Positions 1 through 9,469 of a stretch of 64,000 nt of DNA are shown here, piece by piece. The stretch is from Falsiroseomonas tokyonensis (lineage in GTDB: Bacteria > Pseudomonadota > Alphaproteobacteria > Acetobacterales > Acetobacteraceae), in assembly GCF_019024325.1 (NCBI RefSeq), contig NZ_JAFNJS010000002.1, positions 60,110-124,109 of the forward strand, given 5' to 3'. How positions within the stretch are numbered: position 1 is the stretch's first letter; each line of letters begins with the position of its first letter. The notes under the pieces were generated by a model. It saw only the letters and a program-made list of their open reading frames with translations, was not told the DNA's origin and did not search any database. The translations under genes and the position numbers were made by a program.

Positions 1-11
1 GGAGACAAGCG

Positions 12-545
12 ATGAACGACCTCATGACGCTCGACGCCTATGGCAGGCTCACCGAGCCTGCCACGCTCACCATCCAGCGCCTGCTGCCGGGCCCCATCGA
101 GCGCATCTGGGCCTATCTGACCGAGAGCGAGCTGCGCCGGCGCTGGCTGGCAGCCGGCGAGATGGAGCTGCGGCTCGGCGCCACCACGGAACTGGTCTGG
201 CGCAACGAGCAGCTGAACGACCCGCCGACGCGCCGCCCCGAAGGCTTTGGGGAGGAGCACCGGATGCAGGTGGAGATCACGGAGCTGGACCCGCCGCGCC
301 GGCTCGGCATCAGCTGGGGCAGCACGGGTGGCGTGACCTTCCTGCTGGAGAAGCAGGGAAGCGAGGTGCTGCTGACCGTGATCCATCGCCGGGTGGAGGA
401 TCGCGCGACGCTGCTGAATGTCAGCGCCGGCTGGCACGCGCATCTCGACATGCTGGCGGCCGATGCGGGCGGTGGGGTGAAGCCGCGCCACTGGGATCAC
501 TGGCTGCGGCTGCGCGCCGAGTATGATCGGCGCCTGCCGGGCTGA
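12..545 (+). CDS. SRPBCC / AHSA1-type START-like domain protein
   Basis: A 177-residue protein that fills one Bet v1/START-like fold of the AHSA1 type. The N-terminal part (about residues 20-45) shows the family's opening element, a hydrophobic strand followed by ERIWAYLTESELRRRWL, where the protein folds over its ligand cavity. The middle has the usual run of beta strands, and residues about 150-170 form the closing helix (HWDHWLRLRAEYDRR). Members bind hydrophobic ligands or act as small helper proteins. No catalytic residues can be named and the ligand is unknown. A GGAG lies seven bases before the ATG. In many genomes such genes follow an ArsR-type repressor, but the upstream neighbour is outside the window. 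Family confidence is good; the specific role is open. Confidence 0.8.
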   Translation: MNDLMTLDAYGRLTEPATLTIQRLLPGPIERIWAYLTESELRRRWLAAGEMELRLGATTELVWRNEQLNDPPTRRPEGFGEEHRMQVEITELDPPRRLGISWGSTGGVTFLLEKQGSEVLLTVIHRRVEDRATLLNVSAGWHAHLDMLAADAGGGVKPRHWDHWLRLRAEYDRRLPG

Positions 546-609
546 TTCCCCGGCTTCACGCGCGGCGCTTTCCGCGTGCAGCATGGCGGCAGCCGAAGGA
601 GGCTCCGCC

Positions 610-1569
610 ATGCCCGATAGCTTGCCGATCATCGACGTGGCGGGGCTGCGCGCCGCAGATCCCGCCGCGCGGCACGCCGTCGCCACCGAACTCGGCGCCG
701 CCTGCCGCGGCGCCGGCTTCTTCCTGGTCACCGGCCACGGCATTCCGGAGGCGGTGACGCAGGGGCTGTTCGGCGCGGCGCGGGCGCTCTTCGCCCTGCC
801 GGATGCGGCCAAGCAGGCCGTGTCCATCCGCCGCTCGCCGCACAATCGCGGCTATGTCGGCCTCTCCGAGGAACAGCTGGACCCCACCAAACCCGCGGAC
901 CGGAAGGAGGCTTTTAATGTTGGCCTCGACCTGGCGGCGGACGATCCGGAGGTGCTGGCCCAGAAGCCGTTCCGTGGCGTGAACCTGTGGCCGGAGGGCG
1001 CGCCAGAGTTGCGCAGCGCCATCCTGGCGCATTTCGACGCCGCCTGGGCCTTGGGCCGGCTGCTGCATCGCGGTTTCGCGCTGGACCTCGGAATTGAAGA
1101 AGACTTCTTCGAGGACAAGCTGGACCGCCCGCTGGCGACGCTGCGCCTGCTCCACTACCCGGCCGGCGGCGGCACCGATGCGGCGCTCGGCGCGGGCGAG
1201 CACACCGACTACGGCAATGTCACCGTCCTCGCCACCGATGGCGTGGCGGGGCTGGAGGTGAAACGCCGCGCGGGCGGGTGGGAGGAGGTGCCGCAGGTGC
1301 CGGGCGCCTTCGTCTGCAATATCGGCGACTGCCTGATGCGCTGGACCAACGACGTCTATGTCTCCACCCCGCATCGCGTGCGAGCGCCGGCCGCAGAGCG
1401 CTATTCCGCGGCCTTCTTTCTCGACCCGAATCCGGAGACGGTGGTGGCGGTGCTGCCTGGCTGCACCGGGACCGGCAACCCAGCGCGCTACCCCCCGGTC
1501 ACCGGCGCCGATTACCTGCGCCAGAAGCTGGACGCGACCTATGCGCATCGGCGCGCGCCGGCGGGCTGA
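610..1569 (+). CDS. 2-oxoglutarate/Fe(II) oxygenase, isopenicillin N synthase-like
   Basis: A non-heme iron oxygenase of the isopenicillin N synthase / 2OG-Fe(II) family (319 residues, normal length). The DIOX_N segment covers about residues 5-110 and the double-stranded beta-helix core about 165-290. The iron triad is visible: H198 and D200 in HTDYGNVTVL and H255 in TPHRVR. R264 and S266 in RYSAAFF match the R-x-S pair that holds the 2-oxoglutarate carboxylate. The start is the ATG preceded by AAGGAGG about eight bases upstream; an earlier in-frame ATG would read through non-family sequence. The substrate cannot be told from sequence; bacterial relatives oxidise small metabolites. It lies between an AHSA1 protein and a glycosyltransferase with no obvious functional tie. 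Confidence 0.88.
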   Translation: MPDSLPIIDVAGLRAADPAARHAVATELGAACRGAGFFLVTGHGIPEAVTQGLFGAARALFALPDAAKQAVSIRRSPHNRGYVGLSEEQLDPTKPADRKEAFNVGLDLAADDPEVLAQKPFRGVNLWPEGAPELRSAILAHFDAAWALGRLLHRGFALDLGIEEDFFEDKLDRPLATLRLLHYPAGGGTDAALGAGEHTDYGNVTVLATDGVAGLEVKRRAGGWEEVPQVPGAFVCNIGDCLMRWTNDVYVSTPHRVRAPAAERYSAAFFLDPNPETVVAVLPGCTGTGNPARYPPVTGADYLRQKLDATYAHRRAPAG

Positions 1570-1607
1570 TGGACGCCTCGCATCGGCGGGGGTAGGAACG
1601 GCGCGCC

Positions 1608-2732
1608 ATGACCCTGCCCCCTGCCGTGCTCCAGGTGCTGCCCGCTCTGGCCTCCGGCGGGGTGGAGCGCGGCACCATCGAAATTGCCGAGGCGATCCGC
1701 GATGCGGGCCTCCGCCCAATCGTCGCCTCCGCCGGCGGTGCGCTGGTGGCGGATCTGGCGGCGCTCGGCGTGCCGCATCTGGCGCTGCCGCTGGCGACGA
1801 AATCGCCCCTCGGCATCTGGCGCAATGCCGCGGCGCTGACGGCGCTGGCCCGCGAGCACGGCGTGCGGATCATCCATGCGCGGTCGCGCGCACCCGCCTG
1901 GTCCGCGCTGCTGGCCGCGCGGCGCGCGGGCGCGGCCTTCGTCACCACCTATCACGGCGCCTATAACGAGAACCTGCCCGGCAAGCGGCTGTACAATTCC
2001 GTCATGGCGCGCGGCGACCGCGTGATCGCCATCAGCCGTTTCATCGCGGAGCTGGTGGAACAGCGCCACGGCGTGCCCCCCGCGCGCATCCGCCTGATCC
2101 CGCGCGGCGTCGACCCGCGCCGCTTCGACCCGGCCGCGGTCGTACCGGAGGCCATCGCCGCGCAGCGCCGCGACTGGGGCGCCGCGCCCGGCGAGGCGGT
2201 GATCCTTCTGCCCGGGCGGCTGACGCGTTGGAAGGGCCAGTCGGTGCTGGTGCAGGCGCTGGCGCTGCTGCCCGCCACCAGCCGCGTGGTGCTGGCCGGC
2301 GGCGGCCGCGACGGTTTCCGGGACGAGCTGCTGGCGCTGGCGGCGCGCCTCGGCGTCGGTGACCGGCTGCGCATCCTCGGCCATGTGCCGGACCTGGCGC
2401 TGGCGCTGGCCTCCGCCGATATCGTCGTCCATGCCAGCACCGATGCCGAAGCCTTTGGCCGCACCGTGATCGAGGCGCAGGCCATGGCGCGGCCCGTCAT
2501 CGCCGCCGATCTCGGCGGGCCGCGCGAAACGGTCGAGCATGGCGCCACCGGCTGGCGCGTGCTGCCCGGCGATCCGGCGGCGCTGGCCGCGCTGCTGGCG
2601 CAGGTTCTGGCGATGCCGGACGCGGCGCGGCAGGCAGTGGGCGAGGCGGCCCGCCAATCCGTGCTGCGCCACTACAGCACCGCCGCGATGCAGGCCGCGA
2701 CCCTCGACGTCTATCGGGAGCTTCTGGGATGA
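1608..2732 (+). CDS. Glycosyltransferase family 4 (GT-B)
   Basis: A cytoplasmic or membrane-associated GT-B glycosyltransferase of family GT4 (374 residues) that would move a sugar from a nucleotide-sugar donor onto a lipid or glycan acceptor. The N-terminal Rossmann half begins VLQVLPALASGGVERGTIE, including the glycine-rich acceptor-side loop. The C-terminal half carries PGRLTRWKGQ and the retaining-enzyme E-x7-E pair, E281 and E289 in DAEAFGRTVIEAQ. The last codons overlap the next gene by four bases (ATGA), so the two are translationally coupled, and the neighbour is a GT9 heptosyltransferase-like enzyme. The pair most likely acts in LPS core or surface glycan assembly; that role is inferred from the pairing. 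Donor and acceptor are unknown. Confidence 0.88.
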   Translation: MTLPPAVLQVLPALASGGVERGTIEIAEAIRDAGLRPIVASAGGALVADLAALGVPHLALPLATKSPLGIWRNAAALTALAREHGVRIIHARSRAPAWSALLAARRAGAAFVTTYHGAYNENLPGKRLYNSVMARGDRVIAISRFIAELVEQRHGVPPARIRLIPRGVDPRRFDPAAVVPEAIAAQRRDWGAAPGEAVILLPGRLTRWKGQSVLVQALALLPATSRVVLAGGGRDGFRDELLALAARLGVGDRLRILGHVPDLALALASADIVVHASTDAEAFGRTVIEAQAMARPVIAADLGGPRETVEHGATGWRVLPGDPAALAALLAQVLAMPDAARQAVGEAARQSVLRHYSTAAMQAATLDVYRELLG

Positions 2733-3658
2733 CCGCCCCCGCCATCCTGGTGATCCGACTCGGCGCGCTGGGCGATTTCGTCCAGTCCTTCGGCCCCTTC
2801 GCCGCGATCCGCGCGCATCACCCGGGTGCCCGCATCGTGCTGCTGACCACGCCGCCCTTCGCCGATCTCGCCCGGCGCAGCCCCTGGTTCGACGAGGTCT
2901 GGTCCGAGGGCCGGCCCGCCTGGCACGACCCCCGCGCCGTGCTCGGCCTGCGCCGGCGGCTGCGCCAGGCGCGTTTCGGGCGGGTGTACGACCTGCAGAC
3001 CTCGGGCCGATCCTCCCGCTACCGCTGGCTGGTGGGGCTCGGCGTCGAATGGTCTGGCGTGGCGCGCGGCGCCTCCCACCCCCATGCCAATCCGGATCGC
3101 GACAGCCTGCACACCATCGAGCGGCAGCGGGAGCAGCTGGAGGCGGCGGGCATCACGCGCTTCCCCGTGCCGGACCTCGGCTGGCTGGATGGCGACCTGA
3201 CCGCCTTTGACCTGCCACGGCGCTTCGCCCTGCTGGTGCCCGGCGCCTCTCCTCAGAGGCCGGGCAAGAAATGGCCGGAGGGGCGCTTCGCCGCCTTCGC
3301 TGCGGAGAGCCCGGTGCCCTGCCTGGTGCTTGGCGGCAAGGCCGAGGTGGAGATGGCCGAGCGGATCGTGGCCGCGGCGCCGGGCACCCGAAACCTGGCT
3401 GGCCGCACCGGCTTCGCCGAGATCGCGGCCTTGGCGCGCCGCGCCAGCTTCGCCCTGGGCAACGACACCGGCCCGACCCATCTGGTCGCCGCCGCCGGCT
3501 GCCCGACGCTGGCGCTGTTCGGCGCCGAGAGCGACCCGGCGCTGTGTGCCCCGCGCGGCCCCAGCGTCGCCGTGCTGCGGCATGTGCCGCTGGCCGGGCT
3601 GGGGCTGGAGGCGGTGCGCGCGGCGCTGGCCGGCATCCTGCCGCTGGAGCTCAACTGA
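2729..3658 (+). CDS. Glycosyltransferase family 9 (heptosyltransferase-like)
   Basis: A GT-B enzyme of family GT9, the family of ADP-heptose:LPS heptosyltransferases (WaaC/WaaF type). It is 309 residues long, slightly shorter than classical members. The N-terminus has the family opening ILVIRLGALGDFVQS. The C-terminal half has LLVPGASPQRPGKKWP and the hallmark NDTGPTHLVAAAGCPTLALFG, with N245-D246. It would transfer a heptose or related sugar in LPS core synthesis at the cytoplasmic face of the inner membrane. It starts inside the 3' end of the GT4 gene (4-base overlap) and ends three bases from the stop of the convergent NYN gene. The exact sugar is not deducible. Confidence 0.87.
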   Translation: MTAPAILVIRLGALGDFVQSFGPFAAIRAHHPGARIVLLTTPPFADLARRSPWFDEVWSEGRPAWHDPRAVLGLRRRLRQARFGRVYDLQTSGRSSRYRWLVGLGVEWSGVARGASHPHANPDRDSLHTIERQREQLEAAGITRFPVPDLGWLDGDLTAFDLPRRFALLVPGASPQRPGKKWPEGRFAAFAAESPVPCLVLGGKAEVEMAERIVAAAPGTRNLAGRTGFAEIAALARRASFALGNDTGPTHLVAAAGCPTLALFGAESDPALCAPRGPSVAVLRHVPLAGLGLEAVRAALAGILPLELN

Positions 3659-3661
3659 GGC

Positions 3662-5146
3662 TCAGCGCAGCCCGTACTGCGTCCAGGCGCGCAGCGCCTC
3701 GCTCTCCGTCTCGCTCAGCTTTTCGCCCAGCGCGCGCAGCGTGTTCACCAGCGTGGCAAACAGCACGCGGGCCAGGCGGGCCGCGCCTTCCGGCGTGGCC
3801 GGTTCATGCAGCTTGACGTAGCCGCGCATCAGCCAGCGCAGCAGGGCCGTCACCTCCCGCGCCGAGACGCAGAAGCCCTGCGCGGCGGCGGCTTCCGCCA
3901 GCTCCGGCGCCGCGGTGGCGGGATCCAGCGGCAGGGCTTCGGAGATGGCGTTCAGCAGGAAGCCGAGCTCGGCGGGGGTGAAGGCGGGCAGGTCGTGCGG
4001 CAGGCCCTTGGGGTCGCGCGAGCCCCAGAACAGGTCCCGCAGCAGCTGCGCCGCCTGGGCCATGGCGAGGTCGGGGCTGGAGCTGGGCGAGGGCGGGGCC
4101 TCGGGCGGCGGCTCGGCGGTCTCGGGCACCGGATCCGGAGCCGCTTCTGGCGCCGGATCGGGCGCCGGATCCGCCTGGGCCGCTTCCTCCTGCCCCTGCT
4201 CCTCCGGCATCAGATCGCTCGGCGCCGCACCACGCTCCGCGTCAAAAACCCAGCGCCGCGCCGGCGGGCCGGAGAGGGAGAGGCGGCGGTCGCGCGCCTC
4301 CTCGATCAGCGCGCCGAGCGAGCCCGCGCCGGCATAGTCCGTGCTGCGCAGGGCCGGGAAGGCGCGGGGCAGGGCCTGGCCGAGATCGGTCAGGCGCATC
4401 GCGCCATTCGGGCTGCGCGCCACCGCCTCCCGCACCCAGTCCAGCGCCTGGGCGCGAAGGGTGGCGAGGTCCGTCCCGCGCGGCTCCGCCAGGCGCGGCG
4501 GGGCGGGTTGCGCGGGGGGCGGGGCATGGGCGGAGAATTGCGCGATGGGCAGGTTGCCCATGCCGGCATGGGCGAATTCATCCAGCCCCACCACCAGATC
4601 CGCCGCCGCCAGATAGGCGGCCTTGGCGGTGTCCTGCGCCAGCACGGTGATGCGCCGGTCATGTGCCCGAAGCCGCGCGAGGGCCGGCAGGAAGTCGCTG
4701 TCGCCCGAGAGCAGCACGAATTCGTCGAAATGCGTGCGGTGGTCCAGCGCCTCCCGGATATCGAGGGCCATCTTCATGTCGGCGCTGTTCTTCAGCCAGG
4801 CGATGGGTGGGCAATCCACCACGTCGAAGCCGGCCTGCACGAAGGCGGCGCGGAATTCGGAGAAGTAGGTGCGGTTGCGCAGGTCTCGTGCGGCCCGGTA
4901 CCGGGCCACGGGCCGGCCGAGTTGGAAGTCGTGGTATCCGCCCGGGTTCAGGTAGCAGCGGCGCACCAGGGTGCGCCGGGTGGCGGGCCTGCCGCCTTCC
5001 TCCCGCCCCTCCAGCCAGGCGAGCCAGGCGTCGGGGCGCTCGCCGAAGGCATAGGCCGCCCTCTCATCCCAGCGCAGCAGGGCCATGAAGACATTGTCGA
5101 AATCGACGTAAAGCGCCGCGCGCGGCGGCGGGTCTTGATCGGTCAT
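3662..5146 (-). CDS. NYN (PIN-like) domain protein with LOTUS/OST-HTH-like segment
   Basis: A 494-residue protein with a NYN/LabA-like PIN-fold nuclease domain at residues 10-190. The acidic metal-site residues are present: D15, D17 and N18 in YVDFDNVF, D123 in NSADMKMALD, and D149 and D151 in LLSGDSDFLPAL. Residues about 228-300 resemble an OST-HTH/LOTUS winged helix, a predicted RNA-binding fold. A proline/glutamate/alanine-rich linker (about 310-358) leads to a helical C-terminal region (about 360-494) that I do not recognise. By family it is a probable RNase or RNA-surveillance factor; the target is unknown. I chose the internal ATG because the following residues open the NYN strand; an upstream ATG at 5176 would add ten residues. 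It is divergent from thrS. Confidence 0.82.
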   Translation of the reverse strand: MTDQDPPPRAALYVDFDNVFMALLRWDERAAYAFGERPDAWLAWLEGREEGGRPATRRTLVRRCYLNPGGYHDFQLGRPVARYRAARDLRNRTYFSEFRAAFVQAGFDVVDCPPIAWLKNSADMKMALDIREALDHRTHFDEFVLLSGDSDFLPALARLRAHDRRITVLAQDTAKAAYLAAADLVVGLDEFAHAGMGNLPIAQFSAHAPPPAQPAPPRLAEPRGTDLATLRAQALDWVREAVARSPNGAMRLTDLGQALPRAFPALRSTDYAGAGSLGALIEEARDRRLSLSGPPARRWVFDAERGAAPSDLMPEEQGQEEAAQADPAPDPAPEAAPDPVPETAEPPPEAPPSPSSSPDLAMAQAAQLLRDLFWGSRDPKGLPHDLPAFTPAELGFLLNAISEALPLDPATAAPELAEAAAAQGFCVSAREVTALLRWLMRGYVKLHEPATPEGAARLARVLFATLVNTLRALGEKLSETESEALRAWTQYGLR

Positions 5147-5282
5147 GCAGTCATCCAGGCAAAAACGGAGAGTCATTCAGGGAATGGGGCGCCTGCCATG
5201 CCCTGCCGCGCCTTGACGGCGGGGCAACAGGCTGGCCATGGTCCGCGCCCCTTATCGCACAGCCCAGGAGCCTTGTATTCCA

Positions 5283-7244
5283 ATGCCCGCGATCACCCTG
5301 CCTGACGGTTCCGTCCGCGATTTCGCCGGGCCCGTCACCGGCACGACGGTCGCGGCCAGCATCGGCCCCGGCCTGGCCAAGGCTGCGCTCGCCATGCAGG
5401 TGGATGGCGTGCTGCGCGACCTGTCGGACGAAATCTCGGCCGATGCCAGCCTGCGCTTCATCACCCGCCGCGACCCCGAGGCGCTGGAGATGATCCGCCA
5501 CGACACCGCCCATGTGCTGGCGGAGGCGGTGCAGGACCTGTTCCCGGGCACCCAGGTGACCATCGGCCCGACCATCGAGAACGGCTTCTACTACGACTTC
5601 TTCCGCAACCAGCCCTTCAGCGTCGAGGACTTTGCCGCCATCGAGGCGCGGATGCGGGAGATCGTGGCGCGCAACGCGGCGTTTAAGCGCAGCGTGGTGT
5701 CCCGCGCCGAGGCCACCGCGCTGTTCGAGAAGAAGGGCGAGGCCTTCAAGGTCGAGTTGATCCGCGACCTGCCGGAGGGCGTGGAGATCAGCCTCTACAG
5801 CCAGGGCGACTGGATCGACCTCTGCCGCGGGCCGCATATGCGCTCCACTGGCGATGTCGGCACCGCCTTCAAGCTGACCAAGGTCGCCGGCGCTTATTGG
5901 CGCGGCAAGTCCGAGAACCCCGTCCTGTCCCGCATCTACGGCACCGCCTGGCGCGACCAGAAGGAGCTGGATGCCTATCTGCTGCAGGTCGAGGAGGCGG
6001 AGCGCCGCGACCATCGCCGCATCGGGCGGGAGATGGACCTGTTCCACCTGCAGGAGGAAGCCACCGGCAGCGTCTTCTGGCACCCCAAGGGCTGGAAGCT
6101 GTACCGGACGGTGGAAGACTATATGCGCCGCCGGCTGGACCAGGCCGACTACCAGGAGGTGAAGACCCCCCAGGTGCTGGATCGCCGCCTGTGGGAAGCC
6201 AGCGGGCATTGGGAGAACTATCGCAAGAACATGTTCATGGCGACGGTGGAGGACCAGGACGAGGCGCATCGCGCCCTCGCCCTGAAGCCGATGAACTGCC
6301 CCTGCCATGTGCTGATCTTCAACCAGGGCCTGCGGTCCTACCGCGAGCTGCCGCTGCGCATGGCCGAATTCGGCGCCTGCCATCGCTACGAACCCTCCGG
6401 CGCGCTGCACGGCATCATGCGCGTGCGCGCCTTCACCCAGGACGATGCGCATATCTTCTGCACCGAGGCACAGATCGCCGAGGAGACGGTGCGCTTCGTG
6501 GCGCTGCTGACCGCGGTCTATCGCGACCTGGGCTTCGACAGCTTCCGGGTGAAATTCTCCGACCGCCCGGCCGAACGCGCCGGCAGCGACGCCGTCTGGG
6601 ACCAGGCGGAGGATGCGCTGCGCCGCGGCTGCGAGGCGGCCGGCGTCTCCTACGAGATGAATCCGGGGGAGGGCGCCTTCTATGGCCCGAAGCTGGAATT
6701 CGTGCTGCGGGATGCCATCGGCCGCGACTGGCAATGCGGCACGCTGCAGACCGACTTCGTGCTGCCGGAACGGCTGGGCGCGGAATATGTGGCGGAGGAT
6801 GGCAGCCGAAAGCGACCCGTCATGCTGCACCGCGCGGTGCTGGGCAGTTTCGAGCGCTTCATCGGCATCCTGATCGAGCAATATGCCGGGCGCTTCCCGC
6901 TCTGGCTGGCCCCTGTTCAGGTGGTGGTCGCGACCATCGTCTCCGACGCCGATGACTATGCCCGCCAGGCGGCGGCGGCGCTGGCCAAGGCCGGGCTACG
7001 GGTGGAGTTCGACCTGCGGAACGAGAAGATCAACCGCAAGGTGCCGGACCATATCGGCGCCCGCGTGCCGGTGCTGGCCGTGGTCGGGCGGCGGGAGGCA
7101 GAGGAGGGCATGCTGGTGCTGCGCCGCCTGCCGGGGCGGGAGCAGGAGACGCTGCCGCTGGCCGAAGCCGTCGCCCGGCTGGCGGCGGAAGCCACCCCGC
7201 CGGACCGGGTCGAGGCTGAAAAGGCGCCTGTTGCGGCGCAATAA
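5283..7244 (+). CDS. thrS: Threonyl-tRNA synthetase
   Basis: Charges tRNA-Thr with threonine in the cytoplasm and edits mis-charged serine. At 653 residues it has the full bacterial architecture: TGS domain (about 1-62), editing domain (about 65-240) with the H73-x3-H77 motif in HDTAHVL, class II catalytic core (about 245-540) with zinc ligands in MNCPCHV and later histidines, class II motif 2 around [14 protein letters not shown], motif 3 near [14 protein letters not shown], and the C-terminal anticodon-binding domain. The chosen ATG follows a GGAG and begins exactly at the TGS strand ([10 protein letters not shown]). A good -35 match (TTGACG, 5213-5218) lies upstream but without a convincing -10. 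No T-box leader is visible in the 105 bases before the gene. Confidence 0.97.
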   Translation: MPAITLPDGSVRDFAGPVTGTTVAASIGPGLAKAALAMQVDGVLRDLSDEISADASLRFITRRDPEALEMIRHDTAHVLAEAVQDLFPGTQVTIGPTIENGFYYDFFRNQPFSVEDFAAIEARMREIVARNAAFKRSVVSRAEATALFEKKGEAFKVELIRDLPEGVEISLYSQGDWIDLCRGPHMRSTGDVGTAFKLTKVAGAYWRGKSENPVLSRIYGTAWRDQKELDAYLLQVEEAERRDHRRIGREMDLFHLQEEATGSVFWHPKGWKLYRTVEDYMRRRLDQADYQEVKTPQVLDRRLWEASGHWENYRKNMFMATVEDQDEAHRALALKPMNCPCHVLIFNQGLRSYRELPLRMAEFGACHRYEPSGALHGIMRVRAFTQDDAHIFCTEAQIAEETVRFVALLTAVYRDLGFDSFRVKFSDRPAERAGSDAVWDQAEDALRRGCEAAGVSYEMNPGEGAFYGPKLEFVLRDAIGRDWQCGTLQTDFVLPERLGAEYVAEDGSRKRPVMLHRAVLGSFERFIGILIEQYAGRFPLWLAPVQVVVATIVSDADDYARQAAAALAKAGLRVEFDLRNEKINRKVPDHIGARVPVLAVVGRREAEEGMLVLRRLPGREQETLPLAEAVARLAAEATPPDRVEAEKAPVAAQ

Positions 7245-7347
7245 CGCCATATTTTGCGGAGTCGCGCGCCTGGCTGGCGCTTGCTTCGGCCGGGTCGCAT
7301 CGCCATAACAAGCGCGAATACGCCTTGAACCACGACAGGAGAGCGCT

Positions 7348-7887
7348 ATAGCCCGAGGTCCAATGCCCGCCCAGTTGCCGACGCGCGACGGCCCGCGGGT
7401 CAATGAAGACATCCGTGTCCCCCAGGTCCGCCTGATCGACCAGGACGGCGAGATGATCGGGGTGATGTCTGCGCGCGACGCGTTGCTGCGGGCCTATGAG
7501 GTCGGGCTCGACCTGCTCGAGATCAGCCCCAATGCGGTGCCGCCCGTCTGCAAGATCACGGATTACGGCAAGTACAAGTACGAGCAGCAGAAGAAGGCCA
7601 ATGAGGCGCGCAAGCGCCAGAAGGTCGTCGAGCTGAAGGAAATCAAGGTCCGTCCGAACATCGACGACCACGACTACGAAGTGAAGATGCGCCAGATGAA
7701 GGAATTCATCGGCGAGGGCGACAAGGTGAAGGTGACGCTCCGTTTCCGCGGCCGCGAGATGGCGCACCAGGACCTGGGCCTGAAGGTGCTGGACCGGATC
7801 CGGACGGAGCTGGCGGAGGCCACCAAGGTGGAATCCATGCCGCGCCTGGAAAACCGCCAGATGATCATGGTGCTGGCGCCTAAATAG
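7348..7887 (+). CDS. infC: Translation initiation factor IF-3, probable AUA start
   Basis: IF-3 binds the 30S subunit, keeps it apart from 50S and proofreads the start codon. The N-domain ([20 protein letters not shown] and onward), the basic linker helix ([17 protein letters not shown]) and the C-domain ([13 protein letters not shown], then [12 protein letters not shown]) are all intact. The obvious ATG at 7363 lies 21 bases from the Shine-Dalgarno AGGAG (7337-7341). An in-frame ATA at 7348 is six bases from it and gives the N-terminus (I/M)-A-R-G-P, much like other alphaproteobacterial IF-3 proteins. Rare AUU/AUA/AUC starts on infC are the known basis of IF-3 autoregulation, so I place the start here (179 residues). 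The gene is followed directly by a terminator and not by rpmI-rplT. Confidence 0.92.
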   Translation: MARGPMPAQLPTRDGPRVNEDIRVPQVRLIDQDGEMIGVMSARDALLRAYEVGLDLLEISPNAVPPVCKITDYGKYKYEQQKKANEARKRQKVVELKEIKVRPNIDDHDYEVKMRQMKEFIGEGDKVKVTLRFRGREMAHQDLGLKVLDRIRTELAEATKVESMPRLENRQMIMVLAPK

Positions 7888-7915
7888 GGCACCGGTGGAT
7901 CATCGAGTTGGGAGC

Positions 7916-7942
7916 GGCCCCGCCATCCGGCGGGGCCTTTTT
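7916..7942 (+). terminator. Rho-independent terminator of infC
   Basis: A nine-base-pair GC stem (GGCCCCGCC / GGCGGGGCC) with an ATCC loop followed by TTTTT. It lies 28 bases after the infC stop and ends the thrS-infC region before the convergent tctA gene. Confidence 0.88.
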
Positions 7943-7960
7943 CATGGGTGGAGGCGTGGC

Positions 7961-9457
7961 TCACCCGGCCTCCATCGCCTCCTCCTTCTTCTTGCGGATG
8001 GTGGGCAGCAGCATCATCGTCAGCGCGATGCCGGCCAGCACCAGCAGCGTGCCGCTGATCGGCCGCTCGATGAAGGTGGAGGGATCGCCGCGCGACAGCA
8101 GCATGGCGCGCCGCAGGTGTTCCTCCATCATCGGGCCCAGCACGAAGCCCAGCAGCAGCGGCGCCGGCTCCAGCCGGAACTTCTTGAACATGTATCCGAT
8201 GCCGCCCCAGACGGCCATCATATAGACGTCGAAGATGTTGTTGTTCAGGCTGTAGGACCCGATGCAGCAGAACACCAGGATGCCGGCAAAGAGATACTTG
8301 TAGGGCACCCGCAGCAACTGTACCCAGATGCCGATCATCGGCAGGTTGATGACCAGCAGCATCAGGTTGCCGACCCACATGGAGGCGATCAGCCCCCAGA
8401 AGAGCTCCGGCTGCGCCTCCACCATGCGGGGGCCGGGCTGGATGCCCTGGATGATCAGCGCGCCCGTCATCAGCGCCATGACGGCGTTGGACGGGATGCC
8501 CAGCGTCAACAGCGGGATGAAGCTGGCCTGCGCCCCGGCGTTGTTGGCGCTTTCCGGCCCGGCCAGGCCCTCGATCGCGCCATTGCCGAAGCGCTCCGGC
8601 CGCCGCGAGATCCGCCGCTCCACCATGTAGGAGCCGAAGGAGGACAGCGAGGCGCCGCCGCCGGGCAGGATGCCCAGCACGGTGCCGAGCAGCGTGCCGC
8701 GGATGGCCGCCGGCGTGGCGTAGCGCCATTCCTCCCGCGTCAGCCATAGCCGGCCGCGCTTGGCGACGATGCCCTTGCGGATCTCGGGATTCTCCAGGTT
8801 CACCATAATCTCGGCGATGCCGAACAGGCCCATGGCGAGCACCACGAAGTTGATGCCGTCCGAAAGTTCGGGGATGCCGAAGGTGAAGCGCTGCTGGCCG
8901 GTCTGCACATCCGTGCCGATCATGCCGATGCCGACCCCCACCACCACCATGGCGATGGCCGCCAGCACGCTGCCCTGCGCCAGGATGCAGGAGACGATCA
9001 GCCCCAGCAGCATCAGCGAGAAATAGTCCGGCGGCCCGAAGGACAGCGCCACGGAGGTGAGCAGCGGGCCGGACAAGGCGACGACGAAGGTGGAGACCGA
9101 TCCCGCGAAGAAGGACCCGATGGCCGCCGCGGCCAGCGCCGCGCCGGCGCGGCCCTGCTGCGCCATCTTGTAGCCCTCGATGGCGGTGACGACGCCCGAG
9201 ATCTCGCCCGGCAGGTTCAGCAGGATGGCGGTGGTGGAGCCGCCATACTGGGCGCCGTAATAGATGCCGGCCAGCATGATGATGGCGGTGGTCGGATCCA
9301 GCCCGAAGGTCAGCGGCAGCAGCAGGGAGATGGTGGCGGTCGGGCCGAGGCCCGGGAGCACGCCGATGGCGGTGCCGACCATGGCGCCGAGGAAGGCGAA
9401 GCTGAGGTTCTGGACGGTCAGGGCGACGGAGAAGCCGAGGATCAGGTTATCCAGCAT
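7961..9457 (-). CDS. tctA: Tripartite tricarboxylate transporter large permease TctA
   Basis: The large integral-membrane subunit of a TTT-family secondary transporter, which takes up carboxylates handed over by a periplasmic Bug/TctC receptor. Its 498 residues are the usual length. They contain the family hallmark near the N-terminus (about 25-60: AMVGTAIGVLPGLGPTATIS), the matching second-half copy around RGTLLGTVLGILPGGGASLS, and around ten or more hydrophobic helices. The protein ends in a short lysine/glutamate tail. No small permease (TctB) or receptor (TctC) gene adjoins it. A 31-codon ORF sits where tctB would be expected, and the two Bug receptors in this window are more than 40 kb away. 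The substrate is unknown. Confidence 0.93.
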   Translation of the reverse strand: MLDNLILGFSVALTVQNLSFAFLGAMVGTAIGVLPGLGPTATISLLLPLTFGLDPTTAIIMLAGIYYGAQYGGSTTAILLNLPGEISGVVTAIEGYKMAQQGRAGAALAAAAIGSFFAGSVSTFVVALSGPLLTSVALSFGPPDYFSLMLLGLIVSCILAQGSVLAAIAMVVVGVGIGMIGTDVQTGQQRFTFGIPELSDGINFVVLAMGLFGIAEIMVNLENPEIRKGIVAKRGRLWLTREEWRYATPAAIRGTLLGTVLGILPGGGASLSSFGSYMVERRISRRPERFGNGAIEGLAGPESANNAGAQASFIPLLTLGIPSNAVMALMTGALIIQGIQPGPRMVEAQPELFWGLIASMWVGNLMLLVINLPMIGIWVQLLRVPYKYLFAGILVFCCIGSYSLNNNIFDVYMMAVWGGIGYMFKKFRLEPAPLLLGFVLGPMMEEHLRRAMLLSRGDPSTFIERPISGTLLVLAGIALTMMLLPTIRKKKEEAMEAG

Positions 9458-9469
9458 GCGGCGCCGCCC

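Noticed and set aside
5147..5282. T-box or other riboswitch before thrS
   Set aside because: The 105-base leader has no T-box sequence or specifier hairpin, and T-boxes are not expected in this phylum.
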